Below the pieces are notes generated by a model. It was not told the DNA's origin. It worked only from the letters and a program-made list of their open reading frames with translations, and did no database searches. From an uncultured bacterium (GTDB lineage: Bacteria > Bacillota > Clostridia > Christensenellales > UBA1242), in NCBI GenBank assembly GCA_949474265.1, contig CASXBC010000011.1:1-34189 (forward strand): a stretch of DNA of 34,189 nucleotides. Direction: 5' to 3'. This document shows positions 9,521-17,225 of this stretch, piece by piece. How positions within the stretch are numbered: position 1 is the first letter of the stretch; each line of letters starts with the position of its first letter. A program made the position numbers and the translations under genes.

Positions 9521-9994
9521 TTATTTTGCAAATTTAATTCCTCCACTCGCAAATTCATAAACATTGTTACACATCTCTTCTTCAGAAACCAAAGCCACAC
9601 CTTTCACATTGTCAGTAAATTCACCCTCAAGTCCGAATTGATTTTGGTTTGAATATGAAACAAATTCAAGAAGAAAAACCTCAGCTTCATTGTCTATATC
9701 AAATTTTTTGTCAAGATATTCCCAATTTGATTTATAGGTAATAACCCCCAAACTTTTGACAACCTTAGAATTTATATTAAGCTCCTCAACAATCTCTCTT
9801 ATGATTGCATCTTTGTTTGTTTCACCATCTTCAACACCGCCACCTGCAAGCTGATATTTATATTTTCTGCCCTCAGCGTTTTTTATGACAACATATTTGT
9901 CATCTTTGCGAACAGCCGCATAAACTTTTCTGCAAGGCTCACCTTTCAAAAATAGTTCATACATACGCTTAGCTTTTTGAGTATAATAATCCAT
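9521..9994 (-). CDS. NUDIX hydrolase
   Basis: GGGVEDGETNKDAIIREIVEELNINSK Nudix box-like GX5EX7REUXEE. Confidence 0.88.
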   Translation of the reverse strand: MDYYTQKAKRMYELFLKGEPCRKVYAAVRKDDKYVVIKNAEGRKYKYQLAGGGVEDGETNKDAIIREIVEELNINSKVVKSLGVITYKSNWEYLDKKFDIDNEAEVFLLEFVSYSNQNQFGLEGEFTDNVKGVALVSEEEMCNNVYEFASGGIKFAK

Positions 9995-10744
9995 TTATAA
10001 GCTCCTATCTTTACAAATTTTTAATTGCTTATTTGCCGTAACAAACACTTCTTTTTCAGACATATTTGTAGTGTCTATGACCAAAGTTTCTGGAAACATT
10101 TTCAAAGTAATTTCTCTCATAGCTTCTGCTGTTTTTTCAACTTTGTGTGGCTCTGAAAAAACTTTTTTGTCTATTTCAGAAACATAGCCTCCCTCATTTA
10201 TTCGTTTATTGAGCCTGTCTTTCTTGACATCAATACTTGCTTCAAGCAAAATTGAATATTCTGGTTTGGTTGGCTTTGGATGACTTAACATCAACTTTTC
10301 AATTTTTTTCAACAAGCTGTCACCCAAGTTTAATCCTCTATGAATTGCTAAAGTTTTTATTATAGTTGATGAATCATGAATAATGGAAGTTGTTGGTTTA
10401 AAAAATTCAAGTTCTTTTGCTATCGCATCTGCATACAAATGTCCAAGTACCTCATCACTAATTTGTGGCAACTGTTCTCTCAACAGCTTGAGAAGAATTG
10501 GGTCTTCACTTTCCGCAAACTTATAAAGTTTACAAATCGTTTCTTGATTAACCTGACCAACTTCTCTTTCTTTTCTCAAATCTCTTGCAAGCACATTCAG
10601 AGGATTGTTTTTAAGAAAAGAGCTTCTCAAAACTTCAACATTTTTTTGTTTACAATTTTTTGCTAAGCTGTTTACAAGCGTTGACTTCCCTGTCAAATCC
10701 ATCCCATTTATCACAACATAAAATTGATTATTTTCTTCGTCCAT
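9995..10744 (-). CDS. Thymidylate kinase-like P-loop kinase
   Basis: FYVVINGMDLTGKSTLVNSLAKN Walker A; dTMP kinase-like overall layout; stop/start junction TAA-ATG with the NUDIX gene. Confidence 0.7.
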   Translation of the reverse strand: MDEENNQFYVVINGMDLTGKSTLVNSLAKNCKQKNVEVLRSSFLKNNPLNVLARDLRKEREVGQVNQETICKLYKFAESEDPILLKLLREQLPQISDEVLGHLYADAIAKELEFFKPTTSIIHDSSTIIKTLAIHRGLNLGDSLLKKIEKLMLSHPKPTKPEYSILLEASIDVKKDRLNKRINEGGYVSEIDKKVFSEPHKVEKTAEAMREITLKMFPETLVIDTTNMSEKEVFVTANKQLKICKDRSL

Positions 10745-10832
10745 AGCCTCTCCCATATAGAAATAGTTTATCATATTCCAATGAAAATTGCAATATGAAA
10801 ATTTATTATTTCTTCTAGTAACCCTTCTTTAA

Positions 10833-10876
10833 AAAATAAAAAGCCTAAATCAAACTTTTCGTTGAATTTAGGTTTC
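10833..10876 (-). terminator. Terminator after tRNA-Trp
   Basis: Minus strand AACCTAAATTCAAC-GAAAA-GTTTGATTTAGGCTTTTTATTTTTT. Confidence 0.8.
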
Positions 10877-10879
10877 AAA

Positions 10880-10953
10880 TGGCAGGGGTGGAAGGAATCG
10901 AACCCTCCTCTGGAGTTTTGGAGACTCTCATTCTACCGATGAACTACACCCCT
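10880..10953 (-). tRNA. tRNA-Trp (anticodon CCA), CCA encoded
   Basis: Minus strand AGGGGTGTAGTTCATCGGTAGAATGAGAGTCTCCAAAACTCCAGAGGAGGGTTCGATTCCTTCCACCCCTGCCA; 7-nt loop CTCCAAA. Confidence 0.93.
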
Positions 10954-10977
10954 ATATCTTTATTTTCTTGCCCTCTT

Positions 10978-11006
10978 ATTCTACTATAAATAATCCACAA
11001 TGTCAA
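10978..11006 (-). promoter_or_regulatory. Promoter of tRNA-Trp
   Basis: Minus strand TTGACA-17-TAGAAT (TGTCAA 11001-11006, ATTCTA 10978-10983). Confidence 0.75.
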
Positions 11007-11075
11007 TAAAATTAAAACAAAGTTTTATTTTTCTAATTTTGATATAGCTTATGAAAAAACACTCTATGGGCTATA

Positions 11076-11090
11076 AATTTTGAAACTAGC
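11076..11090 (+). repeat. Left copy of 15-bp inverted repeat AATTTTGAAACTAGC
   Basis: Exact reverse complement of 13557-13571 (GCTAGTTTCAAAATT). Confidence 0.85.
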
Positions 11091-11091
11091 A

Positions 11092-11129
11092 AAAAAAACG
11101 AATTCAATAAGTTTGAATTCGTTTTTTCA
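11092..11129 (-). terminator. Terminator of the ATP-grasp/radical SAM operon
   Basis: aaaaaaaacgaattcaataagtttgaattcgttttttc; ACGAATTCAAA/TTGAATTCGT with T-run on minus strand. Confidence 0.82.
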
Positions 11130-11132
11130 TCG

Positions 11133-12170
11133 TTAAAGGGTATTATGCCTACACTTTTTACATAAAGGAGCAAGAGGTGTGTTATATATATTTAAAAGTT
11201 TTTGTGTTTTGTCTAATGTTTCAATCAAGAAATCCGCCGAAGGATAATCTCCAATATTATTATAAGGAATGTAAGGTGATAACATTGGCATGCACCCACA
11301 CTTGCATATTTTCTTTACGGCGGTTAATGTTTGTTTAATGCTTTCAAGTCCAACAATAAGTCCTGACCTCACATTTTCTTTCCCGAAAACTTTACTTGCA
11401 AGTTTTAAGAATTTAAAATAGTTTTTTCTTCCAATTTCAAATTTCGCAGGGCAATATTTTGAACAAAGTTTACTATCATATAACTCTAAATTTATTGATA
11501 ATCCTTTTACTCCTATGTTTTTAAGATGTTTGATATAATTTAAGTATTGAGAAGTGTCCGAGTAAGAATTAAATCCTCTTGGTGTCATCATAACATCTAT
11601 ATCGTAGCCAGAGTAATTTTTGCAAAAATATTCATATACTTGTGTTAAATATTCTAAATCTTCAAGTTTTGGACTACCACCTGATATTAAAATATGGGTT
11701 ATTCGTTCATCTTGCAGTGCAACATTTAGAGCTAAATCCATTTCTTCAATACTGTTCTTTTTGTACTTAATGGCATTCATTGAACAAAATGCACAGTGGT
11801 TATTACAACCGGATATTGGAGAAATTCTTACCCTGTCAAAATGAGCATTAACATAATTGGTGATAAGACCAAACTTATTTTTTAAGTTTTTTATCATAAA
11901 TTCACTAGGTCGCCATATTTTAATTTGTAATAATTCGACACCATTTTCTTCAAGCACAAAAACATTTTTATTTAGATTAATTTTATATTCTGAGTTATCA
12001 TTTAAATGGCTGGTTACAAACCAATCTTCATTCAATTCAATCATCACCCCAGTGGTAGTGACATAGTCATCATTATAAAATTTCCCCCAATTTTGCAGGT
12101 ATTCAAGTGCTTTATTAGAAATTTTTACTCCATTCATCATTAATTTAATTTTTAGTGTTTGAAAATTCAT
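11133..12170 (-). CDS. Radical SAM protein of unassigned function
   Basis: ISPISGCNNHCAFCSMNAIK (CxxxCxxC), ITHILISGGSPKLED; extra Cys clusters CKCGC and LCKKC at the C-terminus. Confidence 0.88.
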   Translation of the reverse strand: MNFQTLKIKLMMNGVKISNKALEYLQNWGKFYNDDYVTTTGVMIELNEDWFVTSHLNDNSEYKINLNKNVFVLEENGVELLQIKIWRPSEFMIKNLKNKFGLITNYVNAHFDRVRISPISGCNNHCAFCSMNAIKYKKNSIEEMDLALNVALQDERITHILISGGSPKLEDLEYLTQVYEYFCKNYSGYDIDVMMTPRGFNSYSDTSQYLNYIKHLKNIGVKGLSINLELYDSKLCSKYCPAKFEIGRKNYFKFLKLASKVFGKENVRSGLIVGLESIKQTLTAVKKICKCGCMPMLSPYIPYNNIGDYPSADFLIETLDKTQKLLNIYNTPLAPLCKKCRHNTL

Positions 12171-13153
12171 TATTTTTTAACCTCTCAACTTTTGTGCTTA
12201 ATGTTATAAAACTTTCTTCATCATAAAAGCTTAAATAGTTTAATTCAAATATGCTTGGAAGTTTGTTTTCAACAAGATATTTGTCCAGCTCTTCAGATGA
12301 AGCTTGGAAGCGTGGATTTATTTCCATAAAGAATACATCTTTTTGCTTAACAATATAATCAACTCCACAAATTCCGCGATATCCAAGTTGTTGAAGGCGT
12401 TTCGCTATTTTTTCGGTTTGAATTTTGATTTTATTGCGAGTATCTAAAGATATATTTTTAAAGGCATCAAAGTCCCACCCATCATAAGATAATTCACTTG
12501 TTTTTTTTATAAGTTGACATGAACTCTTAAACAGCAAAATTTGGTTATTTGAAATCATAAAAGTACTGTTTATTGGAATGGCCTTTTCAACATATTCAGA
12601 GATAGAATACACGAGATTTTTATGTAATAACGGAAGTATATTGTTTTCATTTTGTCGATTCAAAATATATGTTCCTACTCCACCAAAGCCAACAGGTTGC
12701 TGAACCACAAACTGCTTGTTTTTGATATTAAATAAATTTTCCATTGCATTATACGAAATTTCTTTACCTTTAACATATTTGTAATTCAATATTTTAATAT
12801 CTTGTTCCAAAATTGTTCTAGTTATTGGTTTATTATTAAGTTTTTCAATAAGTTTTATGTTATTGGTGCAAACTAGGTGTTTTTTTAATCGCATATATTT
12901 TTTGTTAGCTTGATTATAAGCTATAAACTTGGCATTTTTATCTTCTTTTAAAATTGTTTTTATGCACCTATCATAAAACTTTGAAATCTTTTTAAAATTT
13001 TCAAGTTGATTGTAGTCTATATTTCCCCCCCCCCATAAAATTTTTATATGAAAGATTTTTACTTATAGTTGAATCAACAACTAATGCAGCATTTTGAAAA
13101 AAATTATTGTATTGAATCGTTTTGCTTTTTAAACCTAGATAATAAAAATTCAT
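12145..13153 (-). pseudogene. ATP-grasp-type protein gene, split by a +1 frameshift at a poly-G tract (possible contingency locus)
   Basis: SD TGGAGG and ATG at 13153-13151; frame breaks at G10 (13025-13034) and terminates at TGA 13003-13001; frame resumes as GNIDYNQLENF...MRLKKHL...VVQQPVGFGGVGTYIL...GICGVDYIVKQKDVFFMEINPRFQASSEE, ATP-grasp-like. Confidence 0.82.
13025..13034 (-). repeat. Homopolymer G10 (C10 on plus strand) inside ORF
   Basis: tttccccccccccataaaa, read directly. Confidence 0.95.
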
Positions 13154-13185
13154 AACGCCTCCAAAAGTACTTATTGTATAAATTT

Positions 13186-13194
13186 ATTATAACA
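13186..13194 (-). promoter_or_regulatory. Extended -10 promoter (TGTTATAAT) for the ATP-grasp operon
   Basis: Minus strand atgttataataaat, about 33 nt from the start codon; no good -35 seen. Confidence 0.5.
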
Positions 13195-13207
13195 TAAAAC
13201 ATTTAAA

Positions 13208-13236
13208 TTTGCACCAAAAAATTAAATAATTATAAT
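13208..13236 (+). promoter_or_regulatory. Candidate promoter for the structured intergenic element
   Basis: TTTGCA (13208-13213), 17 nt, TATAAT (13231-13236). Confidence 0.45.
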
Positions 13237-13242
13237 TTTTGA

Positions 13243-13595
13243 TTTTGGCATTTAGGCGTGTGCTTGGTATTTACAAGTGCTGTCGCTCCTCTCCAGCAAA
13301 CAAGCACACGCCACAAACTCAATTTTGTTGCAAAACAACCGCTCTTTTGTATTTTGTTTTCTTCTCTCTATTTTCTAGTGTAAGCGAATATTCTTTGTTG
13401 TCAAGGTTAAAGTTCATGGCTTGTTATTTGAAGAAGTTATATTTTTACGCAAAGCTATGACATCGGCAGAAGTATTCGCTTTTAGGACAGTTAAGCGAGT
13501 TTGGAGCAAAAAGAAAACATAGGCGGTTTTTGTCTATGTTTTTCTTAGAGTTTTCCGCTAGTTTCAAAATTGAGTGACTATTGGTTTTTTTTATT
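13243..13595 (+). ncRNA. Candidate structured RNA, unidentified family
   Basis: Nested complementary segments: 13255-13266/13301-13312 (12 bp), 13317-13327/13565-13575 (11 bp) enclosing 13382-13390/13473-13481, 13414-13422/13452-13460, 13511-13522/13534-13546; T-rich end at 13584-13595. Strand and transcription are inferred. Confidence 0.45.
13557..13571 (-). repeat. Right copy of 15-bp inverted repeat
   Basis: GCTAGTTTCAAAATT, reverse complement of 11076-11090. Confidence 0.85.
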
Positions 13596-13851
13596 TTTTC
13601 GATTTCTTTTTGTCGCCATCTGCTGCTTTTCTATATTTGCAGCCAAGGTCAAGCATTCCTTTGGAAATGATTGGTGAGATAATGAGCCAAATGCAAGCAA
13701 GAAGCACAAGCACATATATTGCAATTGACCAGCCGTTTCTATAAGCACCACAAATCCAGCCTACAAGGTTGAAATTAAAGATGCCCACAAGTCCCCAATT
13801 TATTCCTCCAATAAGTGCAATCACATAAGCAATATAATTTGCAATAACCAT
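13591..13851 (-). CDS. DUF378-like small membrane protein
   Basis: MVIANYIAYVIALIGGINWGLVGIFNFNLVGWICG; two hydrophobic segments, GGINWGLVG motif. Confidence 0.85.
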   Translation of the reverse strand: MVIANYIAYVIALIGGINWGLVGIFNFNLVGWICGAYRNGWSIAIYVLVLLACIWLIISPIISKGMLDLGCKYRKAADGDKKKSKK

Positions 13852-13911
13852 ATTCTTTCTCCTTTGAGAATATTTTTCCCACAAAGAAAAAAATTAAACA
13901 GCAATTGCCAT

Positions 13912-14748
13912 TTAATTTTGTGTGTAATATGCCTCAATATTTTTTGTACGCCAATCTTTGTCCACCTTGACAAAAAGCTTAAGCATACACTTTGTTCCCA
14001 AAAGGTTTTCTATATATCTTCTTGTGTGTTCTCCCAGCTTCTTTAAAAACTTTCCGCCCTTTCCTATAATGATGCCCTTATGTTGTTCTCTCTCGCAAAT
14101 TATATCAACATCAACATGCACAATTGTCTCATCTTCCACAAAACGAGTAACAACAACAGCAACTCCATGCGGTATTTCTTTGTCAATGTTGTCAAGCAGA
14201 TAGCCTCTCACATTTTCTGCAATCAAAAATTTTATGCTTTTATCAGTGTAAAGGTCGTCATCATAAATTGGATTTCTCTCAGGCAAATACGACAAAATCC
14301 TCTCTTCAAGCATTTTTAAGTTTTGACCATTCAAAACTGAAATTGAAAGGCTTTTCAACTCATGTTGAATTTGTTTCTTGTCAGCTTTTGTTGCCAAAAG
14401 AATAACATTCTCACACTTTTCTTCAAGCATTTTGATATAATCAAGTTCTTCTTCATCAAGAGGTTTTGTTCCATCAAAAAGATAAAGCACGACATCTGCA
14501 GTAGCAATAGCACTTCTGACATTTTTCATCATAAATTTGTCAAGCTTGTTTTCGCTGTGATGCACACCAGGTGTATCAACAAAAATCATCTGATAGCCTT
14601 GTCCATTTTTGATTCCAAGAATTGAATCTCGAGTTGTCTGACGTCTGTGGGACACAATGGCAACCTCTTCACCAACAAGAGCATTTACAAGACTGCTTTT
14701 TCCAGCATTTGGTCTTCCCAGCACTGCAACATAACCACATCTCATCAT
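13912..14748 (-). CDS. era: GTPase Era
   Basis: GRPNAGKSSLVNALVG, DTPGVHHSENKLDKFM, ATKAD, KH domain GIIIGKGGKFLKKLGEHTRRYIENLLG. Confidence 0.96.
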   Translation of the reverse strand: MMRCGYVAVLGRPNAGKSSLVNALVGEEVAIVSHRRQTTRDSILGIKNGQGYQMIFVDTPGVHHSENKLDKFMMKNVRSAIATADVVLYLFDGTKPLDEEELDYIKMLEEKCENVILLATKADKKQIQHELKSLSISVLNGQNLKMLEERILSYLPERNPIYDDDLYTDKSIKFLIAENVRGYLLDNIDKEIPHGVAVVVTRFVEDETIVHVDVDIICEREQHKGIIIGKGGKFLKKLGEHTRRYIENLLGTKCMLKLFVKVDKDWRTKNIEAYYTQN

Positions 14749-15212
14749 CTTGAAACTCCCATTGCATTAAGAGTGTTTTCTGAAGCCTCTTTCATTAGCC
14801 TTTCTTCTTCCTCTTTGATGTGGTCAAAGCCCAAAAGATGCAAAAGTCCATGAAGAGCCAAAAAGCAGATTTCTCGCTTCGTTCCATGTCCAAATTCTCT
14901 CGCCTGCTTTTTTGCAATGTTTTTGCAAATAACTATATCCCCCAAAAACAAAATCTCGTCCTCTGGATTTCTTTCAGAATCAAACTCTATCAGTCTTTGA
15001 AAATAGTTCTTGTCCAAATTTGGAAAAGACAAAACATCTGTCGCTTTATCAATTTGTCTAAACTGATTGTTAAGTCTCTTGATTTCAGTTTCAGAAACAA
15101 AGTTTACTGAAACACAAACTTTTGAAAAATCCTCTTCCAAAATTTTTCCTGCGGTTTCAAATAATTTTTGAAATTTTCTTTTGTATGGAAAAACCTTTCC
15201 TTCAATCAACAT
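14745..15212 (-). CDS. ybeY: rRNA maturation endoribonuclease YbeY
   Basis: LNNQFRQIDKATDVLSFP, LALHGLLHLLGFDHIKEEEE (HGxLHLxGyDH). Confidence 0.95.
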   Translation of the reverse strand: MLIEGKVFPYKRKFQKLFETAGKILEEDFSKVCVSVNFVSETEIKRLNNQFRQIDKATDVLSFPNLDKNYFQRLIEFDSERNPEDEILFLGDIVICKNIAKKQAREFGHGTKREICFLALHGLLHLLGFDHIKEEEERLMKEASENTLNAMGVSR

Positions 15213-16335
15213 TTTGTACTCCTATCTCTTCTTGTGTTACTATACAGAAATTTACTATAGTCACTCCGCTTAAATGCCTCAAAGTATAATATTCATCTAT
15301 AATATTATCACAATTTTCACAATTTTTCAAGGCATTTGCCTTTGCTTTTTCAATATATTCATCTTTCACATCTTCAAAGTTTGTTTGCACAACCCTCTCT
15401 TTAACTTCAAAATACTTTGTCTTTTTAAGCTTAAACGGCAAAATATTGTTGTTTGAGAGGTCGCTTTCTTCATACTCCACCTCAAACTTTTCAAACTTCT
15501 TTTCAGTTTTAAATTTGTAAATTTCAAGCCCAAAAAGTGTAACTATACTCTCCTCACAAACTTCTCCTGTCCTATATGTTTCAACAACATTATCACAATG
15601 TTCACTGCTTCCCTCATTGTAAACATCAGCAATAAACTTTGCTTTCGCTTCAACTTTCATAAGCTCTCCAGATGAGTCCACCACATAAGGTTCAACCAAA
15701 ACATCTCCAACCTTAACTACATCTCCAGCTTTAACCTTTAAAGTTCCAGATACAAGTTCAATTTCTTTTATCTTTGCGTTTTTGTTTGAAACAATAGGTT
15801 TAAACTGACCATACTTTTCATCTGGAAGCAATTTTTCTTTTATATTGACAACCAAGGTTTGTCCCTTAATCATGCAAGAGACAAAGCTTATCTCATCAAA
15901 GCCATTCAACAGAGAAATTTCAACCGCTCTAGTTTGAAGAGCTGTTTTCTTTTTGTTGAAATTTTGTTTTATAAATGAAACAATCTCTTTTTTTTCCAAA
16001 ACATTTGTTCCTAAAACTTCGTATTGCCAAATAAATTGACTTTGAACAGCCAAAAATACAACAATCAGCACCCCAGCCAAAATGCCACCAGCAGATGCAA
16101 AAAGCTTGGAAAAATTTGACAAGACACCGAAATGTTTAATGCTCAAAATTTCAATATGTTTGTCATTTAAAATCTTTTTCAGTTTTTTATGCTCTGAAAA
16201 AGGACAAGAGAAGCTAACCTCTTTTTCATTTATTCTTTCAATTTTTGAAATTGGAAAATCCTTGTAAATAGAGTTGAACAGCTTTTCTTGATTGAGGCTC
16301 TTAATATGAAATCTCGACTCATTTTTTACTTTCAT
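15202..16335 (-). CDS. yqfD: Sporulation protein YqfD
   Basis: YqfD-like sequence and synteny; starts in a TGATG overlap with yqfC. Confidence 0.82.
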   Translation of the reverse strand: MKVKNESRFHIKSLNQEKLFNSIYKDFPISKIERINEKEVSFSCPFSEHKKLKKILNDKHIEILSIKHFGVLSNFSKLFASAGGILAGVLIVVFLAVQSQFIWQYEVLGTNVLEKKEIVSFIKQNFNKKKTALQTRAVEISLLNGFDEISFVSCMIKGQTLVVNIKEKLLPDEKYGQFKPIVSNKNAKIKEIELVSGTLKVKAGDVVKVGDVLVEPYVVDSSGELMKVEAKAKFIADVYNEGSSEHCDNVVETYRTGEVCEESIVTLFGLEIYKFKTEKKFEKFEVEYEESDLSNNNILPFKLKKTKYFEVKERVVQTNFEDVKDEYIEKAKANALKNCENCDNIIDEYYTLRHLSGVTIVNFCIVTQEEIGVQNVD

Positions 16336-16598
16336 CAGACTTGCTCCACTTTTTTGATAATTCCACAAATTTTTAAGGTGTTTTCGCTAAGTTCTGCCAA
16401 AACCAAATCTTTGCCCTCAACAATCACAACAGCCTTCTTGACTTTGAAAGAAATTAACTCTTTTGAGAGCGTGACAAGTCCTAAATGTCCCTCAACATAC
16501 AAAACTCTGCCTGAAATATTAACTAAATTGAAAGTGTCCAAATTTAGTTTGTTTGAATCTTTAAGATTTTCTTTTACTTCATTAAAAAAATTAAACAT
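16335..16598 (-). CDS. yqfC: YabP/YqfC family sporulation protein
   Basis: INISGR-like NLVNISGRVLYVEGHLGLVTLSKELISFKV; adjacent to yqfD. Confidence 0.82.
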   Translation of the reverse strand: MFNFFNEVKENLKDSNKLNLDTFNLVNISGRVLYVEGHLGLVTLSKELISFKVKKAVVIVEGKDLVLAELSENTLKICGIIKKVEQV

Positions 16599-16639
16599 AA
16601 CTCGCCCTGCAATATTTTATGTCTATTGAAAAAGTTAAA

Positions 16640-16670
16640 GAATAAAAAAAAGAAGATTTTTTCAATCTTC
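16640..16670 (-). terminator. Terminator overlapping 3' end of the acidic membrane protein gene
   Basis: Minus strand GAAGATTGAAAAAATCTTCTTTTTTTTATTC. Confidence 0.65.
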
Positions 16671-17219
16671 ATTATTCTTTCTATCAAAAACATCATTCAA
16701 AATGAAATCCTGAACCGTAGGAGAAAGGTCTTTAATCATTTCAATGACCTGCTCTCTAGACTTCCCCTTCAAACTCTCAAAATCAAAGCCCATCAAAGCA
16801 TCAATGTCATTTTGCTCCTCAGATGAAAGTTCTTCCTCTGCATTGTAATGGTCTTGTTCTTCTTTGAGAAATTGCTCATAAGATTCTATTTTAGTTTCAA
16901 AAAGGTTTTCATCAAACTTAAACATATCTTCATCTCCGCCAAAACTAAGAGCTTCGTCTGGTTGAACTTCTTTTTCTTGTTTTTTGTCATCCCAATAAAA
17001 ATCTTCAAGTTCTGCCTCAAGGACTTTTTCTTCCTTTACAACCTGTTGTTCTATTTCTTTTAAATCGCTTTCAACTTGTTTTTTTAAGGATATAGGTTTC
17101 TCACCTTTTTCAATTTTGAGTTTGTCAAGACTGCGTTTCCTTTTTCTTGCCATCCAGAAAAAATAAAACACCACAGCACCACAAACAACAATTATTGCAA
17201 CTATATACAATGCAATCAT
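16662..17219 (-). CDS. Membrane-anchored acidic protein of unknown function
   Basis: N-terminal TM MIALYIVAIIVVCGAVVFYFFWMARKRKR then a long Glu/Asp-rich region; 7 nt from floA. Confidence 0.75.
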   Translation of the reverse strand: MIALYIVAIIVVCGAVVFYFFWMARKRKRSLDKLKIEKGEKPISLKKQVESDLKEIEQQVVKEEKVLEAELEDFYWDDKKQEKEVQPDEALSFGGDEDMFKFDENLFETKIESYEQFLKEEQDHYNAEEELSSEEQNDIDALMGFDFESLKGKSREQVIEMIKDLSPTVQDFILNDVFDRKNNED

Positions 17220-17225
17220 ATTTTC

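Noticed and set aside
11133-13153. Pyrrolysine-type biosynthesis (PylB radical SAM + PylC ATP-grasp)
   Set aside because: Only superficial enzyme-class similarity; no PylD, PylS or tRNA-Pyl seen, and the nearby tRNA is ordinary tRNA-Trp(CCA).
13319-13417. 32-aa minus-strand ORF MNFNLDNKEYSLTLENREKKTKYKRAVVLQQN inside the structured element; initially considered a tmRNA tag or small peptide
   Set aside because: No SD, and tmRNA acceptor/T-arm and an ALAA-type tag end are absent.
13239-13460. 73-aa plus-strand ORF
   Set aside because: Runs through the inverted-repeat element with no SD and Cys/Phe-rich random-looking composition.
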